Assembly: GCA_040755835.1 (NCBI GenBank)
Contig: JBFMAB010000079.1
Coordinates: 1-64,000 of the forward strand
Reading direction: 5' to 3'
DNA length: 64,000 nucleotides
From: JADLDB01 sp040755835
GTDB taxonomy: Bacteria > Myxococcota > Myxococcia > Myxococcales > Myxococcaceae
The notes under the pieces were generated by a model. The model did not search any database, was not told where the DNA came from, and was given only the letters and a program-made list of their open reading frames with translations. Positions within the stretch are counted from its first letter, which is position 1. Each line of letters opens with the position of its first letter. The position numbers and the translations under genes were made by a program. Below, piece by piece: positions 7,760 through 15,485 of this stretch.

Positions 7760-8866
7760 TCACCTCCGCGTGCCGAGTTCCTTCTTCAGCCGCATCACCT
7801 CGGTGTACAGCGACTTCTGCTCGGCGCGGATCGCGTTGCCCTGCGCGTCGGCGCCGGGCGGCAGGCCCGCCAGCACGTCCTGCAGCGCGCGGTGCTCGGC
7901 CTTGAGGGAGTCGATGTAGCCCTCGAGCTGCGCCTTCGAGAGCCCCTTCAAATCCTTCGGCGGACGCGCGGCCTTCTCGGGCCTGGTCACCTCGCCGGTG
8001 GACTGCTTCGCCACCACGCCGTTCAGCTTCGAGCTCAGCCTGGCGGCCCAGGCGTTGACGCGCTCCTTGCCCTCGTCGGGCGGGCTGCCGGCACGCAAGA
8101 GCCGCGTGACGTTCTCGAGGTCCGCCATGAGCTGCGCCTCGGCGCCGCTGGTGATGCCGCCGACGAAGAAGAGCCCGAACGCGTGGTACCAGGGGCCCAT
8201 GCGATCGCCGAAGTTCGGGTCGCCCTCGGGCCGCAAGTCGATGAGCCGCGAGGTGATGGACTTCGCGTCGATGGAGAGGTCGTCGCTGTTGTCGCCCTTC
8301 GTCCAGCCGACGAAGGCGTAGCCGTCGGTGCGCGCGGCGTACGTCACTTCCTTGAGGAGGTTGTGCGCCGTCAACGTCGCGAGCCAGTAGTCCTGGTGGC
8401 ACACGTCGAGCGCCGCGGCCATCACGTCCTGGGGCGCGGCCTGCTTCATCGCCTGGATGCGGCGGGCCAGCTGCATCTCATAGCTGTTCTCTCCGCCTTC
8501 CTTCGTCAGCTTCACGTACGGGTTCTGCGGGGTGTTCGACGACTTGCCGTTCTCGGTGAGCAGCGTCGACAGCGCGTTGTCGTTCACCTTCTTCGTCAGC
8601 GCGCCGGCAACGATGCGGGTGCGCGCCACCTTCGTGTGCACGACGCTCTGCTCCCACGGCGTCAGCTTCCGCTGGCCGAGCAGCTTCTCCATCGCCGGGC
8701 CGACCTGTTCGTCGAGGACCGCGTAGGCACTCTTGTTCCGCTGCACGGCGCCCTGCGCGCGGCCGAAGCCGCCCACGCCGTACAAGTCGTCGGGCTGGGC
8801 GAACGCGGGGCTGGACAGCGCGAGGCAGGCGAGGGCGACGACCGCACGGGGAGTGTGCATGGGCAT
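7760..8866 (-). CDS. Secreted protein of unknown function
   Basis: The 368-residue reading from ATG 8866 begins with a signal peptide (MPMHTPRAVVALACLALS, cleavage after AFA); a second ATG at 8860 is equally possible. The mature part is mostly helical. It contains YGVGGFGRAQGAVQ near the N-terminus, an IQAMKQAAPQDVMAAALDVC segment, and two aromatic-rich stretches (HQDYWLAT; WYHAFGLFFVGG). The last 60 residues are a charged, probably coiled-coil helix. The family is not recognised. It follows the O-antigen export genes on the same strand. Confidence 0.8.
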   Translation of the reverse strand: MPMHTPRAVVALACLALSSPAFAQPDDLYGVGGFGRAQGAVQRNKSAYAVLDEQVGPAMEKLLGQRKLTPWEQSVVHTKVARTRIVAGALTKKVNDNALSTLLTENGKSSNTPQNPYVKLTKEGGENSYEMQLARRIQAMKQAAPQDVMAAALDVCHQDYWLATLTAHNLLKEVTYAARTDGYAFVGWTKGDNSDDLSIDAKSITSRLIDLRPEGDPNFGDRMGPWYHAFGLFFVGGITSGAEAQLMADLENVTRLLRAGSPPDEGKERVNAWAARLSSKLNGVVAKQSTGEVTRPEKAARPPKDLKGLSKAQLEGYIDSLKAEHRALQDVLAGLPPGADAQGNAIRAEQKSLYTEVMRLKKELGTRR

Positions 8867-8972
8867 GGCCGGCCTGGCAGCAATCACCGTGCCGGCTCGT
8901 GCCCCGCCGGCCGTGCGCTCGGGCCGCAGAGGCTGCGCGCCTGCGGTGGACCGCGCAGCTTTCTCGCGGGTC

Positions 8973-9443
8973 TCAGGGCCCAGGCTCGCCGAGGAGCATC
9001 TCGAGCTCGGCCTCGAGCGCACGCTGCATGTGGGGGTCGAACCCGGCGTGGCGGAAGCGCGCGACGCCGCGACGGTCGATCAACAGCGTCGTCGGCTCGC
9101 TCGTGACGGGCCCACGCTCATCGAGCAGCACCGGCGGGTTCAGCTGCACGTCGGCCAGGAAGCGGTTGATGCCGAACGTGTCCTTGTCGATGTTGAGGGT
9201 GACGAAGCGCAGGCCCCGCGGGGCGTCGCGCGCGGCGAGCTTCGCGACGTGCGGCATCGAGCCTTGCACGGTGCACACCACGACGCCCACACGTCGATGA
9301 GCACCACCGCGCCGCGGTCCTCCTCCAGCGCGTAGGACTCCGTGGACGAGAAGCGCTGCAGCCGGAACGGGACCGCCCCTCCGGCAACCGCGCGCAGCCG
9401 CTCACCGCCAGGAGCAGCGCGGCCGCCCCCCCCCGCGCGTCAC
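8973..9443 (-). pseudogene. TlpA-like thioredoxin lipoprotein gene with three frameshifts
   Basis: Joining three frames rebuilds a TlpA/redoxin lipoprotein: a signal with lipobox (LLLAVSGCA), FRLQRFSSTESYALEEDRG, the active site VVLIDVWASWCAPCKA, then SMPHVAKLAARDAPRGLRFV, a cis-Pro region (EPTTLLIDRRG) and a C-terminal helix. The frame is lost by one base in each of three places: a run of nine C (9426-9434), CCCC at 9376-9379, and near 9261 just after WCAPCKA. GTG 9443 would overlap the Wzt stop (GTGA), so it was the next operon gene. Such proteins reduce or isomerise disulfides in the envelope. This copy is unlikely to be made as written. Confidence 0.75.
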
Positions 9444-10684
9444 GACGACCTCTCCACCTTCCACTCGTGCACGGGCCGCAGCACCCCGGCCTTCGCGCCA
9501 CCCGTCACCGACAGCGCGACGCGGTGTGGCGGCGCGGGCGGATCTCCCGGCCGCGTGATGGTGCCCAGCACCTCGTACACGCCGTCCGCCAGCCCGAGGC
9601 GCGGCAAGGAGAGGCGCACGGTGCCCTTCCCTTCCAGCTCGCCGGCGTCGTGGCCGAGGCTGAAGACGAGGCGCCCGTCGGCGCTCATCACGTCGACGCC
9701 GAAGCGGGCCAGCGCGCGCGGCGACACGTCGTAGTCGAGCAGCACGGTGACGCCGCCCTCGGCGGTGAAGGTGGCCGGCGCAGCGCCCGCCACGTCCTGC
9801 AGGCGGACGGCGGTGAGGCGCGTGGAGACGGCGGGCGCGGCGGCCGGCGCGGTCTGAGGCAGCGCGAGGCCGGGCGCGGAGAGCGCGGAGGTCCCGGTCT
9901 TCTCGGCCTCGGCCTCGGCGGCGGCGATCGCCCGCCGGTACTCGGCCACCACCTGCCGCGGCTCGCCGAACATGCGGATCCGCCCGCCGTCGATCCACGC
10001 CGCGAGGTCGCACCACGTCTCGACCGTCGACAGCCCGTGCGTGACGAGGAGGATCGTCTTCCCGCCGTGACGAAACTCGTTCATCTTCGCGTACGACTTG
10101 CGCGCGAAGTGCTCGTCACCCACCGAGAGGATCTCGTCGATGATCAGGATCTCGGGATCGACGTGCGTCGCCACCGCGAACGCGAGCCGCATGAACATGC
10201 CGCTCGAGTAGGTGCGCACCGGCTCGTCGATGAAGTCGCCCAGCTCGGCGTACTCGATGATCTGCTCGACGCGCGCCTTCACCTCGGCGCGGCTCATGCC
10301 GAGGATGATGCCGTTGATGAGGATGTTCTCGCGCCCGGTGAAGTCCGGGTGGAAGCCCGCGCCCAATTCGAGCAGCGCCGAAATGCGCCCGTGCACCTCG
10401 ATGGTGCCGCTCGTCGGCGTGTAGATGCCCGTCACCAGCTTGAGCAGCGTGCTCTTGCCCGAACCGTTGCGGCCGACGATGCCGACCGTTTTGCCCCTGG
10501 GGATCCGCAGGTCGATGCCCCGCAGCGCCTGGATGAGCTGCGGCGGCTCCGCCTCGCGCTTCTGGAACGTCAGCGCCCGCACCAGCTCGCTCTTGAGCGT
10601 GGTGATCTCCTTGCGCCGGGAGGTCTTCTTGAAGGACTTGACCAGGCCCCTGATGACGATGGCGTCCTGACCGTCGGCGCTCAT
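9440..10684 (-). CDS. wzt: O-antigen/polysaccharide ABC exporter, ATP-binding subunit with glycan-binding tail
   Basis: This 414-residue ATPase starts at ATG 10684, one base past the Wzm stop. It has Walker A (GRNGSGKST), signature (YSSGMFMRLAFA) and Walker B with switch (ILIIDEILSVGDE), the pattern of Wzt/TagH/RfbE-type polysaccharide exporters. After about residue 265 an Ala-Pro linker leads to a beta-rich C-terminal domain (residues 290-414) resembling the Wzt carbohydrate-binding domain that recognises the finished O-polysaccharide end. It works with Wzm to move undecaprenyl-linked glycan across the inner membrane. Confidence 0.93.
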   Translation of the reverse strand: MSADGQDAIVIRGLVKSFKKTSRRKEITTLKSELVRALTFQKREAEPPQLIQALRGIDLRIPRGKTVGIVGRNGSGKSTLLKLVTGIYTPTSGTIEVHGRISALLELGAGFHPDFTGRENILINGIILGMSRAEVKARVEQIIEYAELGDFIDEPVRTYSSGMFMRLAFAVATHVDPEILIIDEILSVGDEHFARKSYAKMNEFRHGGKTILLVTHGLSTVETWCDLAAWIDGGRIRMFGEPRQVVAEYRRAIAAAEAEAEKTGTSALSAPGLALPQTAPAAAPAVSTRLTAVRLQDVAGAAPATFTAEGGVTVLLDYDVSPRALARFGVDVMSADGRLVFSLGHDAGELEGKGTVRLSLPRLGLADGVYEVLGTITRPGDPPAPPHRVALSVTGGAKAGVLRPVHEWKVERSS

Positions 10685-10685
10685 G

Positions 10686-11498
10686 TCAGACCAGCTCCGC
10701 GAACTCTTCACGGCGGCGCTCGAAGACGCCGCTCGAGATCCACATCAACACCAGGGAGATGCCCGCCACCGCCGCGAGCGGCTGCCAGGCCGGCACCTCG
10801 TGCCGGTAGAAGATGTCGCGCCACGCGTTCATCACCGCCGCCATGGGGTTGGCGTACAGCACCACGTCTCGCGCCTGCTCGGCGGTGAGGTCGAGGCCCC
10901 AGCGCTTCACCGGAGGAATCGTCTCCACGTTCCACAGCACCGGCGTGAGGAAGAACAGCATCTGCACCAGGTTCGCCACGATGTGCTGCAGGTCGCGGAA
11001 CGCCACGTTGAGCGCCGACAACAGGTACGTGACGCCCAGCGTGAAGAACGTCTGCACCACCAGCACCGGCACCAGGAAGAGGAGGTGCCAGGTGGGCCAG
11101 TCGCGGTACATCGCCCCGAGCAGGAACAGCAGGGGGAGCGACAGGAGGAAGTTGACCAGGTTGGTCGCCACCACGGTCGCCGGCAGCACCTGCGCGGGGA
11201 AGCGCACCTTGGTGAGCAGGTCCTTCCGGTCCGACACCGAGGTGGTGCCGCCCATGACGGAGCTGGCGAAGAACACCCACGGCAACAGCCCGCAGAAGAG
11301 GAAGAAGGGGTAGCGCTCGACGGTGGTGGCCATGATGACGCCGAACACCAGCACGTAGACGAGCATGTTCAGCGTCGGGTTGAGGAACGTCCAGAAGAAG
11401 CCCAGCACGCTGGCGCGGTAGCGGGCCTTCAGCTCGCGGGCCGTCAGCGCCCAGAGCAGCGCGCGGTACTGGTACAGCTCCTTCAGGTTGCGAATCAT
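10686..11498 (-). CDS. wzm: O-antigen/polysaccharide ABC exporter, permease subunit
   Basis: This 270-residue membrane protein is an ABC-2 type permease with the N-terminal amphipathic region (MIRNLKELYQYRALLWALTARELKARYR) and six predicted membrane segments. It includes LGFFWTFLNPTLNMLVYVLV and the conserved FFLTPVLWNVETIP. This matches Wzm. The start overlaps the aminotransferase stop (ATGA at 11495-11498), and the ATPase Wzt follows directly, so the transporter and sugar-modifying genes are co-translated. Confidence 0.93.
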   Translation of the reverse strand: MIRNLKELYQYRALLWALTARELKARYRASVLGFFWTFLNPTLNMLVYVLVFGVIMATTVERYPFFLFCGLLPWVFFASSVMGGTTSVSDRKDLLTKVRFPAQVLPATVVATNLVNFLLSLPLLFLLGAMYRDWPTWHLLFLVPVLVVQTFFTLGVTYLLSALNVAFRDLQHIVANLVQMLFFLTPVLWNVETIPPVKRWGLDLTAEQARDVVLYANPMAAVMNAWRDIFYRHEVPAWQPLAAVAGISLVLMWISSGVFERRREEFAELV

Positions 11499-12613
11499 GC
11501 GGCCGCCAACGCCTCCGAGAGCGCCGTCACCACGCGCGCCTGCTGTTCGGCGGTGATCTCCGGGTACAGCGGCAGCGACAGCATCTGCCGCGAGAGCGCC
11601 TCGGCCACCGGGAAGTCGCCGGGCCGGTGGCCCAGGTGCTTGAAGGCGCCCTGCAGGTGGATGGGCGTCGGGTAGTGCAGGGCCACGCCCACGCCCGCCG
11701 CCCGCATGCGCGCGAGCACCGCGTCGCGCTTCGCCTCGGGCAGGCGCACGACGTACAGGTGGAAGACGGACACGTTGCCCGCGAGCGTCACGGGCCGCGT
11801 CACGTCCTCCACGCCGGCGAGCAGCTCGTCGTAGCGGCGCGCGGCGGCGCGGCGCTGCTCGTTCCACGCGGAAAGGCGCTTCAACTTCACGCGCAGCACC
11901 GCGGCCTGCAGGGGGTCCAGGCGCGAGTTGAAGCCCGTCTCGGGGTGCACGTACTTCACCTCACTGCCGTAGTTGCGCAGCGCGCGCACCTGCTTCGCCA
12001 GCGCGTCATCGTTGGTCAGCACCGCGCCCGCGTCGCCGTACGCGCCGAGGTTCTTTCCCGGATAAAAGCTGGTGCCCGCGCCGCGGCCAAAGCCGCCGGC
12101 GCCGGTGCCGTTGCGCGACGCGCCCTGGGACTGCGCCGCGTCCTCCAGCACCTGAAGGCCGTGCTTCGCCGCGAAGGCCAGCACCGCCTCCATCGGCGCG
12201 CACTGGCCGAAGAGGTGCACCGGCATCACCGCGCGCACGTCGGGACCCATGCGCGCCTCGCACGCCTCGACGTCGAGGAGCGAGTCCCAGGTGCAGTCGA
12301 CCAGGCGCACCTTCGCGCCCGCGCGCTCCACGGCCAGCGCCGAGGCGATGAAGCTGTTCGCCGGCACCAGCACCTCGTCGTGGCGCGAGAGGCCCACGGC
12401 GCGCACCACAAGCTCGAGCGCGTCGGTGCCGTTGGCCACGCCGACGCAGTGCTTCACGCCCGAGAAGGCCGCGTACTCGCGCTCGAAGGCCTCCACCTCG
12501 GGCCCGCCGATGTAGAGGCCCGAGGCCAGCACGCGCTCGACGGCTTCGCGCACCTCGGCCTCGATGGCGCGGTAGTTCACCTCCAGGTCCACCAGTGGAA
12601 TCGCGCCGCTCAC
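11495..12613 (-). CDS. DegT/DnrJ/EryC1 PLP-dependent sugar aminotransferase
   Basis: This 372-residue enzyme starts at GTG 12613, overlapping the oxidoreductase stop (GTGA). It shows the family pattern: IPLVDLEVNYRAIEAEV at the start, NGTDALELVVRA, EDAAQSQGA, and the PLP lysine in SFYPGKNLGAYGDAG. Such enzymes transfer an amino group from glutamate to a keto sugar nucleotide. With the Gfo/Idh dehydrogenase upstream it likely forms an oxidation-transamination pair making a 3- or 4-amino sugar for the glycan exported by Wzm/Wzt. The exact sugar cannot be told from sequence. Confidence 0.92.
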   Translation of the reverse strand: MSGAIPLVDLEVNYRAIEAEVREAVERVLASGLYIGGPEVEAFEREYAAFSGVKHCVGVANGTDALELVVRAVGLSRHDEVLVPANSFIASALAVERAGAKVRLVDCTWDSLLDVEACEARMGPDVRAVMPVHLFGQCAPMEAVLAFAAKHGLQVLEDAAQSQGASRNGTGAGGFGRGAGTSFYPGKNLGAYGDAGAVLTNDDALAKQVRALRNYGSEVKYVHPETGFNSRLDPLQAAVLRVKLKRLSAWNEQRRAAARRYDELLAGVEDVTRPVTLAGNVSVFHLYVVRLPEAKRDAVLARMRAAGVGVALHYPTPIHLQGAFKHLGHRPGDFPVAEALSRQMLSLPLYPEITAEQQARVVTALSEALAAA

Positions 12614-13584
12614 ACCGCCTCCTCGGCGCCGCCGCGCGCCATCGACCGGCTCATCGCTTCCAACACCCGCACCACCCGGGCCGCCCGCGCGCCGTCGCAG
12701 CGCGGGGTCCCGCCCGTCTGCACGCAGTCGAGGAAGTGCGCGACCTCGCGCGCGAGCGGCTCACCGGGCTCGACGGGCACCGGCCGGGCCTCGCCCGTGC
12801 GCACGTCGGCGCCGCCGGCGACCAGCTCGAACAGGGTGACGGCGGCGCCCGCGACGGTCTCCTCGAAGCGCAGCAGCGCGCGCTCGCCCACCACGGTGGC
12901 GCGCCGCGTCTTCGTGGGCTCGAGCCAGCCGACGTGCAGGTGCGCCGTCGTACCGTCGGCCCAGCGCAGCGCCGCGGCGACGGCGTCGGCGCGCGCCCTC
13001 GACAGCGCGTACGCCCCGGTGGCGCTCACCGTCGACGGCAGCGCGCCCAGCCACGCGTCGGCGATGGAGACGTCGTGCGCCGCGAGGTCCCACGCCGCGT
13101 CCACGTCGGTGCGCACGGGCCCCGGGTTGGTGCGCTCGAAGTGCAACGCCTTCACCGCGCCCAGCTGGCCCGACGCCAGCACGCGCTGCACGGCCTCGAC
13201 GGCCGGGTGGAACAGGTAGACGTGGCCCACCATCAGCACGCGGCCCGCTCGCGCCGCGAGCGCGGCGAGCGCCTCGGCCTCGGTCAACCTGGTCGCGACC
13301 GGCTTCTCCACCAGCACGTGCTTGCCGGCTTCGAGCGCGCGGCGGGCGAGCGCCGCGTGCGTCGACGTGGGCGTCGCCAGCACCACCGCATCGACGTCAC
13401 CGGCGGAGAAGACGGCGTCGGCGTCGCTGGCCGTGCGGGCGTCCGGGCACGACGCGGCCGCGGCGGCGAGGCGCTCCGCGCGCGGCTCCACCACCCACGT
13501 CACGCGGCTCGCGGCGTGCGCGGCCAGCGTGCGGAGAAGATTCGGGCCCCACCGACCGGCACCGAGGAGAGCGACGCGCACCAT
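12610..13584 (-). CDS. Gfo/Idh/MocA-family NAD(P)-dependent sugar oxidoreductase
   Basis: This 324-residue protein has the N-terminal Rossmann motif (LLGAGRWGPNLLR, residues 6-18), VVLATPTSTHAALARRALEAG and the catalytic-lysine motif VEKPVA near residue 90. A C-terminal alpha/beta domain with HDVSIADAWLG follows. It resembles WlbA-type oxidoreductases that act on the C3 hydroxyl of sugar nucleotides. It is the first gene of a translationally coupled set with the DegT aminotransferase, Wzm and Wzt. The promoter should lie between 13585 and about 13700. Confidence 0.92.
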   Translation of the reverse strand: MVRVALLGAGRWGPNLLRTLAAHAASRVTWVVEPRAERLAAAAASCPDARTASDADAVFSAGDVDAVVLATPTSTHAALARRALEAGKHVLVEKPVATRLTEAEALAALAARAGRVLMVGHVYLFHPAVEAVQRVLASGQLGAVKALHFERTNPGPVRTDVDAAWDLAAHDVSIADAWLGALPSTVSATGAYALSRARADAVAAALRWADGTTAHLHVGWLEPTKTRRATVVGERALLRFEETVAGAAVTLFELVAGGADVRTGEARPVPVEPGEPLAREVAHFLDCVQTGGTPRCDGARAARVVRVLEAMSRSMARGGAEEAV

Positions 13585-13988
13585 GACGCGGCGCACATAG
13601 CGGAAGGGGTCGACCTCCACAACGACGCGACGCCGCCGCGCGTCGTCGCGCTGCACCGCGGGCCCAGCGCAACGCCGTGGCGCTCGCAGGACCGTCTCCG
13701 GCGACGAGTCGTGGACTCGGGTGCGCGAGCCCCCGGCAGGCGGTCTCTCCGCTTCGACTCGTCGTGAAGGGTGCTCCCGGTCCGGAGGAGGGAGGTCAGG
13801 CGGCCTTCGAGAGGGCACCGTCCAGCAGCGCGCGCACCCGCCGCCGCGTCCGCCGAGGAAGGACCGGGACCTCTTCGTCGGCGCGCCAGGGTACGGCGAC
13901 GTCCGAAGCGGGGCATGCGTCGCGTTTTTTTTCATCCGGTGATGCTTTCCGGGGCAACGGATGGGTGCGTGCTACACTCGGCGCCCCG
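13585..13988. other. 404-base divergent intergenic region
   Basis: This stretch separates the polysaccharide operon (minus) from the envelope operon (plus). The only gene candidate is the weak small frame at 13796-13957 on the minus strand. TACACT at 13973-13978, within TGCTACACT, looks like a -10 element 11 bases before GTG 13989. No clear -35 partner was seen. Confidence 0.4.
13796..13957 (-). CDS. Possible small basic protein
   Basis: A 53-codon frame from TTG 13957 reads KASPDEKKRDACPASDVAVP, then WRADEEVPVLPRRTRRRVR and ends ALLDGALSKAA. Its acidic-to-basic layout and amphipathic C-terminal helix look more like protein than the neighbouring shadow frames, but the start is unusual and the family is not recognised. 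It could equally be non-coding. Confidence 0.25.
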   Translation of the reverse strand: MPRKASPDEKKRDACPASDVAVPWRADEEVPVLPRRTRRRVRALLDGALSKAA

Positions 13989-15485
13989 GTGCGGGCGGTC
14001 TTCCTCCTCGGTCTCCTGTCGAGTCTCGGCGCGGCGGCGCAGTCGACGCCCGAGCCTCCGCCGCCCGCCGGCCGGCTCTGGGTAACGGGGGGCGTGACGC
14101 TCCGGGACGACCGCCAGCCCTTCGTCGGTGACGGCGTACAACTCCGCGGCCTGTCTCCCACCTCGCTTCACGCGAGCGGCGCCGTCTTTTTCTCGAGGTG
14201 GCTCGGCCTCGATGTCGAGGCGCGCGGCGCCTTCTTCTACGGCTCCAACGGCGGCCTCAGGGTGCCGCTGGGCGGCTTCGACGCCGCGGCGCTGGTGGCC
14301 GTCCGCCTGTCACCCGCGTCCATGCTGGACCTCGAGGCGCAGGTGGGCTGGGGCGTGGCCGGCGATCCGATCATCGTGCTGCCCGTCGGCGGTCCGCCCA
14401 CCGGCGGCTTCGCGCTGCGCACCGGGCCGGCGGCGGGCCTGGTGGTGGGCCTCGAGCCCGCGCCGTGGCTGTCGGCGCAGCTCTTCGCGCGGACGATGCT
14501 CCCCGTCGGCGACGCGGTGGGCGTCGCGGGCAGCGCCGGCGTCCAGCTGCGGCTCGGCAGCCTCCGCTTCGGCGACATGCGCTGGGGCGTCGGCCTCACG
14601 TACGAGTTCTCCGGAGCGCGGCTCGGTGCCGGCGCGAACGCCAGCAGCCAGCTGGAGCACCGCCTCGGGCTGGGCTTCGCGATGCTGCACCGCCGCGCTC
14701 CGCCGATGCCCGAGCTCCCACCGCCGCCCGCCGCCGCGACGACGGCGCGCCTCGCTGGCCGCGTGCTGGTGGCGGGCCGCGACGTGCCGGTGTCCGGCGC
14801 GACCGTGGAAGTCAAGGGCCGCGGCGCCGTCACCGCCGACGCGCAGGGCCGCTTCGCGCTGGTGGACCTCGCGCCCGGCGCGGTGACGGTGAGCGCCATC
14901 GCGAAGGGCTTCAAGGCCGCGCACCGCGAGGTGACGCTGCGCGCGGGCGAGGACGCGCAGGTCGAGATCGAGCTGCTCCCGCCCACCGGGCCCGGCCGCA
15001 TCACCGGCGTGGTGTCGTCCGGACCCGACAAGCCGCTGGTGGGCGTGCTGGTCCGCGCCGACGGCGGCGCCGAGGTGAAGACGGACGAGCGCGGCGCCTT
15101 CACGCTGGAGCGCGTCGGCCCCGGCCCGGTGACGGTGACGGCGGCCATGATGGGCTTTGAGAAGGGCGAGGAAGTCGTCCAGGTCCCGCCCGAGGCCACC
15201 GCGCAGGTCAGCTTCACGCTCAAGGCCACCGGCGTGCGCACGAAGGCGACGGTGAAGGGGCTGGTGCTGGGCGCCGACGGCACCGTCCCGAAGGCCACCG
15301 TGCGCGTCGTGGAGAAGAAGCTCACGGTGAAGGTGAAGCCCGACGGACGCTTCGAGCTCGAGGTGCCCGGCGGCCGCTACACCCTCACCATCCAGGCGCC
15401 CGGCTACGTCATGCAGTCGAAGGTGCTCGAGCTGGCCGATGGCGACCAGGCCATCTTCCACGCCGAGCTGGAGAAGACGCGATGA
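13989..15485 (+). CDS. Outer-membrane-like protein with three carboxypeptidase-regulatory domains
   Basis: This 498-residue protein starts at GTG 13989 with a signal peptide (MRAVFLLGLLSSLGAAAQ) and a short Pro linker. Residues 25-240 alternate short hydrophobic strands with glycines and aromatics (LWVTGGVTLRDD, LGLDVEARGAFFYG, MRWGVGLTYEFSG), which suggests a small outer-membrane barrel. Residues 250-498 hold three CarboxypepD_reg-like domains of about 80 residues, each with a GxV, TDxxGxF and G-F/Y pattern; they act as extracellular or periplasmic beta-sandwich modules. The stop overlaps the FecR gene (ATGA), and the pair plus the kinase form one operon. Confidence 0.8.
   Translation: MRAVFLLGLLSSLGAAAQSTPEPPPPAGRLWVTGGVTLRDDRQPFVGDGVQLRGLSPTSLHASGAVFFSRWLGLDVEARGAFFYGSNGGLRVPLGGFDAAALVAVRLSPASMLDLEAQVGWGVAGDPIIVLPVGGPPTGGFALRTGPAAGLVVGLEPAPWLSAQLFARTMLPVGDAVGVAGSAGVQLRLGSLRFGDMRWGVGLTYEFSGARLGAGANASSQLEHRLGLGFAMLHRRAPPMPELPPPPAAATTARLAGRVLVAGRDVPVSGATVEVKGRGAVTADAQGRFALVDLAPGAVTVSAIAKGFKAAHREVTLRAGEDAQVEIELLPPTGPGRITGVVSSGPDKPLVGVLVRADGGAEVKTDERGAFTLERVGPGPVTVTAAMMGFEKGEEVVQVPPEATAQVSFTLKATGVRTKATVKGLVLGADGTVPKATVRVVEKKLTVKVKPDGRFELEVPGGRYTLTIQAPGYVMQSKVLELADGDQAIFHAELEKTR

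Noticed and set aside
9426..9434. G9/C9 homopolymer as a phase-variation switch
   Set aside because: Two further frame breaks lie downstream in the same gene, so changing the tract length alone would not restore the protein. Kept only as part of the decay finding.
13677..13988. Upstream extension of the barrel/CarboxypepD_reg gene
   Set aside because: GTG 13989 opens a clean signal peptide after a TACACT element; the upstream codons have no protein-like pattern.
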